From Deltaproteobacteria bacterium (lineage in GTDB: Bacteria; Desulfobacterota; Desulfarculia; Adiutricales; Adiutricaceae): DNA of 38,225 nt. The number at the start of each line of letters is the position of its first letter. The stretch's first letter is position 1. Made by a program: the position numbers and the translations under genes. Below the pieces are notes generated by a model. That model saw only the letters and a program-made list of their open reading frames with translations. It made no database searches and was not told the DNA's origin. This document shows, one piece after another, positions 9,285-17,978 of the stretch. The DNA is taken from NCBI GenBank assembly GCA_031264015.1, contig JAISET010000061.1, positions 1-38,225 of the forward strand, given 5' to 3'.

Positions 9285-10247
9285 TCATTCCTCCTCCAGC
9301 CCCAGATAGGCCTCCATGACCTCGGGCAGCGAGCTCACGCGGGCCATGTCACCCTCGGCCAGGACCCTCCCCTGGTGGAGGACGGTGACGGTCTTGGCGA
9401 CGGAGCGCACGAACTCCATGTCGTGCTCCACCAGGATCAGGCTGTGCCCGCCCTCGAGGCTCAACAGGAGCTCCGCGGTCCTCTCGATCTCGGCGGGGGT
9501 CATGCCGGCCACCGGCTCGTCCAAGAGAAGTATCCTGGGCTTCTGGACCAGGAGCATGCCGATCTCCAGCCACTGCTTCTGGCCGTGGGAGAGGACTCCG
9601 GCCGGCTTCCCGGCCTGGTCGGTCAGACGGACCAGCTCCAGGGTTTTTTCAAGGCAGTCCCGGTCCCCGGGGTCGAGCCTGGCCAAAAGAGTTCTTAAGA
9701 CCGTCTTGGGGGCCTTAAGGGCCAGCTCCAGGTTCCGCCAGACGGTCAGGGACTCGAAGACCGAGGGCTTCTGGAACTTGCGGCCGATGCCCGCCAGGCT
9801 GATGTCCACCTCGTCGAGCTCCAACAAATTGAGGCCGTCCCCGTACCAGGCCTCCCCGGAGTCGGGCCTGGTCCTGCCGGTGACGACGTCCATCATGGTG
9901 GTCTTGCCGGCCCCGTTGGGCCCGATGACGCAGCGGAGCTCGCCCTCCCCCAGATAGAAGGTCAGGTTGCTCAGGGCCTTGAAGCCGTCGAAGCTGACGC
10001 TGATGTCCTCCAGGAAGAGAACGTGGCGGCTCCGCCTCTCGCTCTTGGTCTCCCAGCTCTCGAAGGGCGGGGCCGGGGCCCTGTCCCCCCGGCGCCGGAT
10101 CCGGCTGGAGAAATCCTCCGGCAGCCCGGGGTTGACGGGCGGGCCGTTATTTTGGAGACCGTCGTTTCGGAGGCCGTCGTCGCCGCGGCCGCCGGACAGC
10201 CCCCGGCCGGAATTATCTGGCCGGGTCTCGGCCGGGAGGAGGCTCAT
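9285..10247 (-). CDS. urtD: Urea ABC transporter ATPase UrtD
   Basis: This is the second ABC ATPase of the urea importer. It has Walker A VIGPNGAGKTTMMDVVTG, the FQKPSVFESLTVWRNLELAL region typical of UrtD, a signature in the atypical UrtD form LSHGQKQWLEIGMLL, Walker B LLLDEPVAGMTPAE, and the H-loop LVEHDMEFV. Of 320 residues, the first ~74 form a Gly/Asn-rich extension not seen in normal UrtD (~250 residues). The start at 10247 is supported by the four-base ATGA overlap with the urtC stop. Translational coupling with urtC is therefore likely. Confidence 0.95.
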   Translation of the reverse strand: MSLLPAETRPDNSGRGLSGGRGDDGLRNDGLQNNGPPVNPGLPEDFSSRIRRRGDRAPAPPFESWETKSERRSRHVLFLEDISVSFDGFKALSNLTFYLGEGELRCVIGPNGAGKTTMMDVVTGRTRPDSGEAWYGDGLNLLELDEVDISLAGIGRKFQKPSVFESLTVWRNLELALKAPKTVLRTLLARLDPGDRDCLEKTLELVRLTDQAGKPAGVLSHGQKQWLEIGMLLVQKPRILLLDEPVAGMTPAEIERTAELLLSLEGGHSLILVEHDMEFVRSVAKTVTVLHQGRVLAEGDMARVSSLPEVMEAYLGLEEE

Positions 10248-11554
10248 GCGGGCGCCTCCCCGGATGCGGCGGCGGCGGCGGCGGAGAATTCTTTCCGCCG
10301 CTTTTCACTCCCGTCCCCGTCGTCTCCGTTTCCCCCGCCGGCGTCATCATCGGCGTCATCATCGGCGTCATTGTCGCCGTCGCCCCGGCCGCTTCCCCCG
10401 CCCGCGTCCGCGCCGGCGTTTTCTCCCCGCCCCGGGGACAGCCTGGCGGCGAGATCCCGGACCAGGCCGGCCAGGCCCCCGGGCAGGAAGACGGAGACCA
10501 GGACGAAGAGGGCGCCCAAAACGATGGGCCAGACCACGGGGTGGGCCCCGGTCAGCCAGCTTTTCAGCAGGCCGACCAGGACGGCCCCGGCGGCGGCCCC
10601 GTGGAGGCTGCCCCGCCCGCCCAGGGCCACGCAGACGACCATCTCCACGGAGAACACCGGCGCCAGGAGGGACGGGTTGATGATGCCGGCCTGGGGGACG
10701 TAGAGGGCCCCGGCCAGCCCGGCCATGGCCGCGGAGAAGGTGAAGACGAAGAGCTTGACGTTCTCCACCCGGTAGCCAATAAACCTCGTCCTGTTCTCGT
10801 TGTCGCGCGCGGCCGACATGGCCAGCCCCAGCCTGGAGACGGCCAGCGCCCGGCACAAAAGGCACGAGCCCAGCAAAGTCAGGGCCGACATGGCGAACAG
10901 GGCCGCCACCACCCCCGGCGAGCGGATGTCCCGGCCGAGGACGGACTTGAAGTCGGTGAAGCCGTTGTTTCCGCCGAAGCCCAGGGCGTTCAGATAAAAG
11001 GCCAGCATCAGGGCGTAGGTGAGCGCCTGGCTGATGATGGAGAAATAGACCCCCGAGACCCTGGAGCGGAAGGCGGACCAGCCGAAGGCCAGGCCCAGAG
11101 CGGCCGGGGCGGCCACGGCCAAAAGCAGGCTCAGGGCGGGGCTGTGGCTCAATTGCCAGTGCCAGGGGAGCTTTTCCCAACCGATGAAGATCATGAAGTC
11201 CGGCAAATCCGAGGCAGCGTAGACGCCCCTGGCCCCGATCTGGCGCATCAGATACATCCCGAAGGCGTAGCCCCCCAAAGCGAAGAAGGCCCCGTGCCCC
11301 AGGCTCAAAAGGCCCAGGCGCCCCCAGACCAGGTCGATGGACAAAGCCAGGGTGGCGTAGCAGAGACACTTGCCCAGCACCAGCATGGTGTGGCTCTGGA
11401 CGTGGAGGGCGCCGCCGGGGGAGCCGAGCGACCCCGCGCACAAAAGAGCCGCCGGGAGGGTCAGAAGCGCGCAGAAGACCTTGGTGGGCAGGTCGAAGAC
11501 CCGCTCCCGCCTCCCGGTCCCGGCCGGCGCGCCCGCTGTCCGCGCGGCGCTCAC
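10244..11554 (-). CDS. urtC: Urea ABC transporter permease UrtC
   Basis: This is one of the two membrane permeases of the urea importer, LivM-like. Multiple hydrophobic helices and the family segment LLSLGHGAFFALGGYAFGMY near residue 80 identify it, as do the segment containing SRVSGVYFSIISQALTYAL and AARDNENRTRFIGY (EAA-like loop). The GTG at 11554 overlaps the urtB stop (GTGA), which decides the start; the open frame further upstream runs through urtB in another frame. The protein is 436 residues because of a C-terminal Asp/Gly/Ala low-complexity tail of about 65 residues, probably cytoplasmic. Confidence 0.93.
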   Translation of the reverse strand: MSAARTAGAPAGTGRRERVFDLPTKVFCALLTLPAALLCAGSLGSPGGALHVQSHTMLVLGKCLCYATLALSIDLVWGRLGLLSLGHGAFFALGGYAFGMYLMRQIGARGVYAASDLPDFMIFIGWEKLPWHWQLSHSPALSLLLAVAAPAALGLAFGWSAFRSRVSGVYFSIISQALTYALMLAFYLNALGFGGNNGFTDFKSVLGRDIRSPGVVAALFAMSALTLLGSCLLCRALAVSRLGLAMSAARDNENRTRFIGYRVENVKLFVFTFSAAMAGLAGALYVPQAGIINPSLLAPVFSVEMVVCVALGGRGSLHGAAAGAVLVGLLKSWLTGAHPVVWPIVLGALFVLVSVFLPGGLAGLVRDLAARLSPGRGENAGADAGGGSGRGDGDNDADDDADDDAGGGNGDDGDGSEKRRKEFSAAAAAASGEAPA

Positions 11555-13311
11555 CAGCCCGCCGCCCTTCCCCGCCGGGGGAACAGCCCGCCCGGGCGGC
11601 GCTGGATAAGGAGAATGACGCCCGTCATGATCAGTATCTTGGCCAGCATGGCCCCGTGGACGGGCTCGAGCAATTTGTTGGCCAGGCCGATGACGAAGCC
11701 GCCCAAAAAGGTCCCCCAGAGGTTGCCGACGCCGCCGAAGACCACCACCATGAAAGAGTCCACTATGTGGTCCTGGCCCAGATTCGGGCCCACGTTGGCC
11801 AGCTGGCTCAGGGCGACGCCCGCGAGGCCGGCCACCCCGGAGCCCAGCGCGAAGGTCAGGCGGTCGACCCTGGCCGAGTTGACGCCCAGGGCCCGGGCCA
11901 TGGCCCTGTTCTGGGTGACGGCCCGCACCTCGAGGCCCAGCCTGGTCTTGCGCATCAGTAAATTCAGCAGGAAAAAGACCGCCAGGCAGAAGCCGATGAT
12001 GTAGAGCCTGCCGACGGTCACGGCCACGCGGTCGGTCAGATGGACGAGCCCGCTCATGAAGGCCGGGGTCTCGACGCTTCTGTTGTTGGGGGAGACGAGA
12101 ATCCTGACCGCCTGCCGGATGATCAGGCTGATCCCGTAGGTGGCCAGCAGGGTCTCGAGGGGCCGGCTGTAGAGGTGCCTGACGACCGAATACTCCAAAA
12201 GGGCGCCCAGCGAACCCGCCGCCAGGAAGGCCCCGGGGACCGCCAAGATCAGCGCCAGGCCGGGCCGCCCCGGCAGAAGCATCTGAAAGCCCCAGACGGA
12301 GTAGGCCCCCAGCATGACCATCTCGCCGTGGGCCATGTTGATGACGCCCATGACCCCGAAGGTGACGGCCAGGCCGATGCCGATCAAAACCAAAACCGAG
12401 CCCAGGCTCAGCCCGAAATAGACGGTCTCGAACAGGGCCGCGTGCTCGAGCCCGGCGTCGAGCCTGGACAGGGCCCTTTCCGCCGCGGCCCTGGCGGCGG
12501 GGTCCCCGTCGGCGGCCCACCGGCGCATGTCCTCCCGGCCCTCGGGGGTCGGGTTCCGCTCGAGATACCCCAGAGCCTCCGCGGCCTCCCCGGGGTCGGC
12601 GTCCCTGTTTCCGATGGTCTCGAGGGCCAGCACACGCCGGTAGTGCCCGGCGACCTTCCCGTCAGTCTCGGACTCCAGAAGCCGCCCGACCATGGCCGCG
12701 TCCACCCCGGCCGCCCCGACCAGGGCCGCCGCCGCCCTCCGCCGCGCCTCGGTGTCCGGGCTTAAAAGAGTCCTGTTGTTCAGCCCGGAGACCAGCCTCT
12801 CCCTCTGGCGGTTGTTGACGCCCACCCTGCGCAGGCGCGAGGGATCCGGGGCGGCGCCCGCCTCGGCCGTCCCGTCGGAGGCGGAGGACGAGGAGGAAAA
12901 AGAGGAGGAGGCGGGCGCGCGCACGACCAGGTAACCGGCCGGCCCGTTGTCCACGTAGAGCCCGCCCGCCTCCCGGTCGGCCATCAGAGTCCCGTCCAGC
13001 AGGGCCCGCATGATCATGGCGGCCCCGTCGCCCGAGTCCCGGGAGAGCTCGTCGAGGGCGACGTCCCGGTCGGAGACCTTGGAGCCGAGAAGACTTTGCA
13101 GCAAAGGATCGCTCAGACCGAGCCCCGCGGCCGTCCGCGCGGGCAAAGACTCGGGCTCGCCGGCGGCGGGGCTGCCGGCGCCGGACTGGCCCGGCCCCGC
13201 CCCCGAGGCCAGGCCTAAGCCTCCGGGCCAGGGGGCGGCCCCGCCCGGGCCGGCCAGGACAAGCAGGGTCATAATGATGAATATGGGAAGATATTTATGG
13301 TCCCCAAACAT
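11551..13311 (-). CDS. urtB: Urea ABC transporter permease UrtB
   Basis: This is the LivH-like permease of the urea importer. It starts with a hydrophobic segment (signal peptide or anchor, residues 8-26). Residues ~27-290 form a long soluble N-terminal region, as UrtB proteins have. The permease core follows, with VTFGVMGVINMAHGEMVMLGAY, LLATYGISLIIRQ, RAVTQNRAMARALGVNS and MVVVFGGVGNLWGTFLGGF. A serine-rich run near residues 134-144 and Ala/Gly-rich stretches decorate the soluble domain. The ATG at 13311 is preceded by GAGGAAAA. It is separated from urtA by 2.5 kb that carries two genes on the other strand. Confidence 0.94.
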   Translation of the reverse strand: MFGDHKYLPIFIIMTLLVLAGPGGAAPWPGGLGLASGAGPGQSGAGSPAAGEPESLPARTAAGLGLSDPLLQSLLGSKVSDRDVALDELSRDSGDGAAMIMRALLDGTLMADREAGGLYVDNGPAGYLVVRAPASSSFSSSSSASDGTAEAGAAPDPSRLRRVGVNNRQRERLVSGLNNRTLLSPDTEARRRAAAALVGAAGVDAAMVGRLLESETDGKVAGHYRRVLALETIGNRDADPGEAAEALGYLERNPTPEGREDMRRWAADGDPAARAAAERALSRLDAGLEHAALFETVYFGLSLGSVLVLIGIGLAVTFGVMGVINMAHGEMVMLGAYSVWGFQMLLPGRPGLALILAVPGAFLAAGSLGALLEYSVVRHLYSRPLETLLATYGISLIIRQAVRILVSPNNRSVETPAFMSGLVHLTDRVAVTVGRLYIIGFCLAVFFLLNLLMRKTRLGLEVRAVTQNRAMARALGVNSARVDRLTFALGSGVAGLAGVALSQLANVGPNLGQDHIVDSFMVVVFGGVGNLWGTFLGGFVIGLANKLLEPVHGAMLAKILIMTGVILLIQRRPGGLFPRRGRAAGW

Positions 13312-13809
13312 TTTTTTCGCTTTTCCTCACCAGAACAAACATGACCAAAACCAAGTCCGAAGCAATCAGGGCGCCGTCGATTAGGTGTTGACAAACGGCC
13401 CGCAATCTAGGAAACTAATCTCGGTCACGAAGACCAAGCCGGCAAAAATCCCAGGAAAATCGGCTCCCGCCGTTTTTTTTGGCGACCAGCCCGCGCGCGC
13501 CCCGAAAAAGAGCGCGCCAGCCAAAATTTTCATGCCGGGCCACGAAGGCCGGTCCCCGCTCGCGGAACATGAGAGGGGGCCGGCTTTTTTTGTTCCCCGC
13601 CGTCCCATGACCGGCACATGAACGCGCCTTTTTGCAACCAACGGATTATTTAATCATATGGTGACGACACTCTGTTTAGCACCGTCATAACTTTAATCTT
13701 CGCCGGAGCGAACCGCCGGACGGCCGGACGGCCGGACGGCCGGAAAACCAGGGGCCGGGCGCCCGTGAAACCTGGCCGCATGAGAAGCTTGACCGCCATG
13801 AGGTTGATC
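13312..13809. other. Divergent intergenic region, urtB / nikL-like
   Basis: This 498-base region lies between two divergent genes and should hold both promoters. TATGGTGACG (13657-13666) and CACCGTCATA (13680-13689) form a partial inverted arrangement with a short centre, possibly an operator. GGACGGCC is repeated about three and a half times at 13717-13745. Short open frames here show no recognisable protein or ribosome-binding site. Confidence 0.45.
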
Positions 13810-14433
13810 ATGAAAAAGTCCAGTTTTTTGAAGCGTTTTAAGAGAAAAACCACCCTGGCCCTCACTTTGACAGGCGCGGCGCTCCTGGTCTCGGCCGCCT
13901 TGCCGAGCCTGCTCGCGGCCCACGGGGTGGCCTGGCGCCAGGCGCCCTCCGACAGGACCTACACCATCGGCTTCATGTACTCGGACCAGACGCCCATGGC
14001 CTACAGCGAGGTCAAGGTCTACTCCCCGGACAACTCCGAGCTGGAGTACCAGAACTCCCGCACCGACGCCAACGGCTGGTTCGCCTTCGTGCCCGACGTC
14101 CCCGGGGAGTGGTCCTTCGCCTCCAACGACGGCATGGGCCACCTGTCCTCCGGCAAGCTGGAGGTCGTCTTTGAGAGCCCGGCCGCCCCGGCCGAACCTG
14201 CCTCCGACGGGACGCCGGCGGACGCGTCCGCCCCAGCCCCGGCTCCGGCGGCCGCCGGGGGGCCGGCCCAGGCCATGGCCTCCGGAGGCTCGGCCGAGCC
14301 CACCGTCGTCAGGGCGGGTTTCGGGATCTCCATCATCCTGAACTTCCTCTTCATAGCCCTCTGGCTCAGGCGCAGGCCCGGGGGCGACAGGAAGGCCCCC
14401 GGGTCGCCCGGGGCGGCGGCCGTGCGAGGTTGA
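13810..14433 (+). CDS. NikL-like periplasmic nickel-transport accessory protein
   Basis: This 207-residue protein has a signal peptide (KRFKRKTTLALTLTGAALLV, cleavage near Ala-Ala) and one Ig-like/carboxypeptidase-regulatory type domain (YTIGFMYSDQTPMAYSEVKV, then TDANGWFAFVPDVPGEWSF). An Ala/Pro linker and a C-terminal membrane helix (about residues 169-190) with RRR on the cytoplasmic side complete it. This build matches NikL, an accessory of NikMNQO-type nickel ECF transporters. The mature N-terminus would be at or next to a His (AHGVAW). The ATG at 13810 follows an AGG; earlier GTG/ATG codons add only a few residues. No nikM, nikQ or nikO is in the window, so this could also serve another metal. 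Confidence 0.65.
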   Translation: MKKSSFLKRFKRKTTLALTLTGAALLVSAALPSLLAAHGVAWRQAPSDRTYTIGFMYSDQTPMAYSEVKVYSPDNSELEYQNSRTDANGWFAFVPDVPGEWSFASNDGMGHLSSGKLEVVFESPAAPAEPASDGTPADASAPAPAPAAAGGPAQAMASGGSAEPTVVRAGFGISIILNFLFIALWLRRRPGGDRKAPGSPGAAAVRG

Positions 14434-14452
14434 AATTTCTTTTTCGCGCCGA

Positions 14453-14506
14453 TTTTTCTTCTTGTCCCGTTTTTTCTTTTTGTCCCGATTTTTCTTTTTG
14501 TCCCGA
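14453..14506. repeat. 17-19-bp T-rich repeat between nikL- and nikK-like genes
   Basis: Three copies of a TTTTTCTTTTTGTCCCG-type unit lie in the 317-base gap after the NikL-like gene. The rest of the gap (14507-14750) is GC-rich with no gene; it ends with the GGAGGAACTG ribosome-binding site of the next gene. A related TTTTTTGTCCC motif is repeated at 33680-33720. Confidence 0.75.
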
Positions 14507-14750
14507 AGCTTCTTTTCCCGTCGTCGGGGGCGTCGTCCGAGTCGGGCCGGCCCCCGCTTTTGACGACTTCCCGCCCGGAGCGGAAACACCCGGCTTCGAC
14601 CCGGCTTTCCGCATAAGTCTCGCTCCCGGTCGGAGGGGCGGCCAGGTCTGACCGCGCTCCTTTTTTCCGACCGTGACGCCCGGGCCGGCCGGACGCCCGA
14701 ACACTGTCCGGGGAACCAAGGGTCCCGGACCTAACCCATCGGAGGAACTG

Positions 14751-15530
14751 ATGAAAAAACTCGCCGTTCTTATCGCTCTCGCCGTCTGTCTGCTCGCATA
14801 TTCCCCCGCCTCCGCCCACGACATGTGGGCCACGGCCGTCGGCGCCGCCCCCGGGCAGGGCCTGACCGCCAACATCGGCTACGGCCACCGCTTCCCGGCC
14901 ATGGAGGACATCCCGGCCGGGGAGCTGCCCTTCTTCCAGATCTGGGCGGTCGGCCCCGACGGCAGGATCGACCTGACCCAGGGCTCCCCCAACTACGTCT
15001 TCACCTCCGAGACCAAGCTGGCCAAGGGCACCTACCTGGTCGTCAGCGACGTCAGGCCCATCTACTGGACCAGGACGACGACCGGCCAGTGGGAGATGAA
15101 GCCCAGGAACGAGGTCCCCGGGGCCGTCAGCTGCGAGAACGCCATCGAGAACGCCAAGGGCATCATCGCCGTTGACGGCGACGCCGCCGGCGCCCTGGCC
15201 ACAGCGGCCCAGGGCCTGCCCCTGGAGATCGTGCCCCTGGTCCATCCGGCCACCGTCAGGGCCGGCCAGGCCCTGCCGATCCAGGTTCTCTTCGAGGGCA
15301 AGCCCCTGGCCGGAGCCGAGGTCAAGGCCCGCTACAACGGCTTCCCGGGCGTCGCCTCCGACACCGCCATGGCCTTCACCGACACCACCGACCAGGAGGG
15401 CAAGGTCAACTTCGTGCCCCTGGCCGCCGGCGAGTGGATCGTCCTGGTCAGGAACGACACCCCCTACTCCGGGCCCGACACCTGCGACAAGAACAGCTAC
15501 GGCCACAACCTGCATCTCGTCATCAACTAG
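14751..15530 (+). CDS. NikK-like DUF4198 periplasmic protein
   Basis: This 259-residue protein has a clear signal peptide (MKKLAVLIALAVCLLAYSPA, cleavage after ASA), leaving His as the first mature residue (HDMWATAV). The remainder is like DUF4198/NikK proteins: GHRFPAMEDIP near the N-terminus, a central beta domain, and a second Ig-like half (LPIQVLFEGKPLAGAEVKAR, TDQEGKVNFVPLAAGEWIV). The ending contains SYGHNLHLVI. NikK proteins accompany ECF nickel transporters, which fits the surrounding urease genes. The start has GGAGG five bases upstream. It and the NikL-like gene lie in the same direction, between urtB and urtA, and opposite to both. Confidence 0.7.
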   Translation: MKKLAVLIALAVCLLAYSPASAHDMWATAVGAAPGQGLTANIGYGHRFPAMEDIPAGELPFFQIWAVGPDGRIDLTQGSPNYVFTSETKLAKGTYLVVSDVRPIYWTRTTTGQWEMKPRNEVPGAVSCENAIENAKGIIAVDGDAAGALATAAQGLPLEIVPLVHPATVRAGQALPIQVLFEGKPLAGAEVKARYNGFPGVASDTAMAFTDTTDQEGKVNFVPLAAGEWIVLVRNDTPYSGPDTCDKNSYGHNLHLVIN

Positions 15531-15614
15531 TCTGGTCTTGGCCGGTCCGAGAAGGCCGGGCCGACTAAGGCAGTCTCCGCGGGGCCGTCCTCATGGCGGT
15601 CCCGCGTTTAAATA

Positions 15615-15680
15615 CAAATTCAAATTCAAATTCAAATTCAAATCCAAATCCAAATCCAAATCCAAATCCAAATCCAAATC
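15615..15680. repeat. Hexanucleotide tandem repeat
   Basis: Eleven perfect hexamers in register: CAAATT four times, then CAAATC seven times. They lie in the 318-base gap (15531-15848) between the convergent nikK-like and urtA genes. A mutation spreading through half of the array explains the two variants. There is no sign of coding use. Confidence 0.95.
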
Positions 15681-15804
15681 CCCGCCGAAGTCCCCCCGCC
15701 CGCTTTCCTACTTTTTCCGCGCCTCCCCCGCCGTCCAGCGCGCCAGTCCCCGAATTCCCGACGCGTTTTTTTCACCGCTTTTTGACCGGGTTTTTTGTCA
15801 AAGG

Positions 15805-15830
15805 CCGGGGCGCCGGCGCGGGCGCCCCGG
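15805..15830 (-). terminator. GC-rich hairpin after urtA
   Basis: CCGGGGCGCC (15805-15814) pairs perfectly with GGCGCCCCGG (15821-15830) across a six-base loop. The hairpin starts about 19 bases after the urtA stop. It is followed on the minus strand by only TTT, so termination or mRNA 3'-end protection is possible; this could also separate high-level urtA mRNA from the permease genes. Confidence 0.5.
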
Positions 15831-15848
15831 GAGGGACGGCTTGCCGGC

Positions 15849-17159
15849 CTATTCGGCGGCCGCCCCGGCCCCGCCGCAGGTGTTGGTCTTCCGGTTGAAG
15901 TTGCCGCAGCTGACGGGGGCCGTCCAGTCGGAGACCAGGTCGGCGGACTCGGGCAGATAGTCGGACCAGGCGTCGCCCTCGACCTCGCCGCCGGTCTCCC
16001 AGACCACCTGGAACTGGCCGTCGGACTGGATTTCACCGATGAGGACGGGCTTGGTCAGGTGGTGGTTGGGGAGCAGCCTGGCGGTGCCGCCGGTGAGATT
16101 GGGGACCTCCAGGCCGACCAGGGCGGCCAAAACGGCGTCCACGTCCGTGGTGCCGGCGGCCTCGACGGCCTTGACCCAGAGGTTGAAGCCGATGAAGTGG
16201 GCCTCCATGGGGTCGTTGGTGACCCTCGACTCGTCCTTGACAAACTCGCGCCATCTTTTAATGAAGGCCTCGTTGTCCGGGTTCTCGACGGACTCGAAGT
16301 AGTTCCAGGCGGCCAGGTGGCCGACCAGAGGCGCGGTGTCGATGCCGCTGAGCTCCTCCTCGCCCACCGAGAAGGCCATGACGGGGATGCTGGCGGCCGA
16401 AACGTCCTGGTTGGCCAACTCCTTGTAGAAGGGCACGTTGGCGTCGCCGTTGACGGTGGAGACCACCGCGGTCTTCAGGCCGGCGCTCCCGAACCTCTTG
16501 ATCTCGGAGACGATCGACTGCCAGTCGCCGTGGCTGAAGGGCGTGTAGTTGACCACTATGTCCTCCGGGGCAACGCCCTTGGCGATCAGATAGGCCTCGA
16601 CGATCTTGTTGGCCGTGCGGGGGAAGACATAGTCGGTGCCGGCCAGATAAAATCTCTTGACGCCCAAATCGTCGAGCAAATAGTCGACGGCGGGGATGGC
16701 CTGCTGGTTGGGGGCTGCCCCGGTGTAGACGACGTTCCTGCTGGACTCCTGGCCCTCGTACTGCACGGGGTAGAACAAAAGACCGTTGTTCTCCTCGAAG
16801 ACCGGCAGCACGGACTTTCTCGAGACCGAGGTCCAGCAGCCGAAGACGACGTCGACCTTGTCCTGGGTCAGAAGCTGGGCCGCTTTCTCGGCGAACATGG
16901 GCCAGTCGGAGGCGGGGTCCACCACCACGGCCTCGAGCTTTTTGCCCAAAAGGCCGCCCTTGTTGTTCTGCTCGTCGACGAGCATCAGCATGGCGTCCTT
17001 CAGCGTCGTCTCGCTGATGGCCATGGTCCCCGACAGGGAGTGCAGGACCCCCACCCTGATGGTCCCCTCCGGAGACTCCGCCCGGGTTGAGGGGACCGCC
17101 AGCCCGAGCGCGCCAACGGCGCAGATCAACAGTCCCGGGATTAAATTTCTCCAGCTCAT
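15849..17159 (-). CDS. urtA: Urea ABC transporter substrate-binding protein UrtA
   Basis: This 436-residue periplasmic binding protein is of the HAAT/AmiC type. After a signal peptide (LLICAVGALGLAVPSTRA) the mature chain opens with IRVGVLHSLSGTMAISE, the standard UrtA/FmdD start. FGCWTSVSRKSVLPVFEENN, LFYPVQYEGQESSRNVVYTG, GTDYVFPRTANKI and MEAHFIGFNLWVKAVE are typical. The ATG at 17159 has AGGAGG five bases before it. Its C-terminus contains two cysteines (SCGNFNRKTNTCGG). It is upstream of and co-directional with urtBCDE but separated from urtB by the nikL-nikK-like pair. Confidence 0.96.
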   Translation of the reverse strand: MSWRNLIPGLLICAVGALGLAVPSTRAESPEGTIRVGVLHSLSGTMAISETTLKDAMLMLVDEQNNKGGLLGKKLEAVVVDPASDWPMFAEKAAQLLTQDKVDVVFGCWTSVSRKSVLPVFEENNGLLFYPVQYEGQESSRNVVYTGAAPNQQAIPAVDYLLDDLGVKRFYLAGTDYVFPRTANKIVEAYLIAKGVAPEDIVVNYTPFSHGDWQSIVSEIKRFGSAGLKTAVVSTVNGDANVPFYKELANQDVSAASIPVMAFSVGEEELSGIDTAPLVGHLAAWNYFESVENPDNEAFIKRWREFVKDESRVTNDPMEAHFIGFNLWVKAVEAAGTTDVDAVLAALVGLEVPNLTGGTARLLPNHHLTKPVLIGEIQSDGQFQVVWETGGEVEGDAWSDYLPESADLVSDWTAPVSCGNFNRKTNTCGGAGAAAE

Positions 17160-17472
17160 GCAAGCCTCCTGTATGGCCAAAAACGGCCAACTTCCGGCAA
17201 AAACCCCCGCGAGGCCGGGAGCCCCCGAGGATACGGGGCGCGCCGGTCATGACATAAACGTCGCTCTCAAGTGGTCTTTTTCCAAGCAGTCCCGCCCGCG
17301 GGGAGGCGGGCCGGCCGCCCGCGCGGGGCCGGCCGCCCGCCAGCGGGCAGGCGAGACGATTGAAGGAATTTTCGAATGCCCGGGGACCCGCGGAACGGGG
17401 TAAGGAGAAACCCCGCCCGGGGGCCCCCGGCGGCAAGGCGGCGGGGCGAGCCATTAACGACAAGGGCCATGT

Positions 17473-17489
17473 TGCATAAAGCGCGCCAA
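17473..17489 (-). promoter_or_regulatory. Candidate sigma-54 promoter for urtA
   Basis: Read on the minus strand the sequence is TTGGCGCGCTTTATGCA. It has the invariant GG and GC exactly ten bases apart and most of the YTGGCACG-N4-TTGCW consensus (three mismatches). It would start transcription about 300 bases before urtA. Sigma-54 control by NtrC is usual for urt, amt and glnK genes, which supports the guess. Confidence 0.4.
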
Positions 17490-17978
17490 GGGGCCCAGGA
17501 AGCGCGGGGGGCGGATTAATTGACTGATATCATTGTCAAATTAAAACGCCCGCAAAAACCGTTAAAAACTGGCGCCCAAATTCCAGACATAAAAGCGGCC
17601 TTTTTCAGAGTGAAAATTAGAGGAATTTCACAAAAACGTCAGTTTTATTTGACCAGTTTTTTTGACGGATTGTCGCGGGCGGGTTTTTAGAGACAGATTT
17701 TCGCGGGGGGTTATCCTGGACAAGCTTTCGCGGGCGCGGCCCCGGCCCGAACTGTAGCGCGTCCCCGCCGGCCGGGTTCCGCCCCGGGGGGAGACCGCGG
17801 CGTCTTCCGGGCCCGCCATGGTCCCGGGGCGCCTCCGGCCCCGGGTCGCGGCAAAGCCCCGGACGAAGGCGGCGTCAGGGCCCCGGAAGGACGACGGGGG
17901 GGGCGGTCGGACGACTGGGCGTCGGAAAACGGGGAGGGATTATTTTGTTGAAGAACAGTGTCGCGGCGCGGCGGCGGC

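Noticed and set aside
13381-13641. 86-codon open frames on both strands between urtB and the NikL-like gene
   Set aside because: No domain, no ribosome-binding site; open frames on both strands are expected in GC-rich DNA.
13657-13689. NikR operator between urtB and the NikL-like gene
   Set aside because: TATG and CATA ends are present but the inner bases are not symmetric and spacing does not match known NikR sites; mentioned only as a possible operator.
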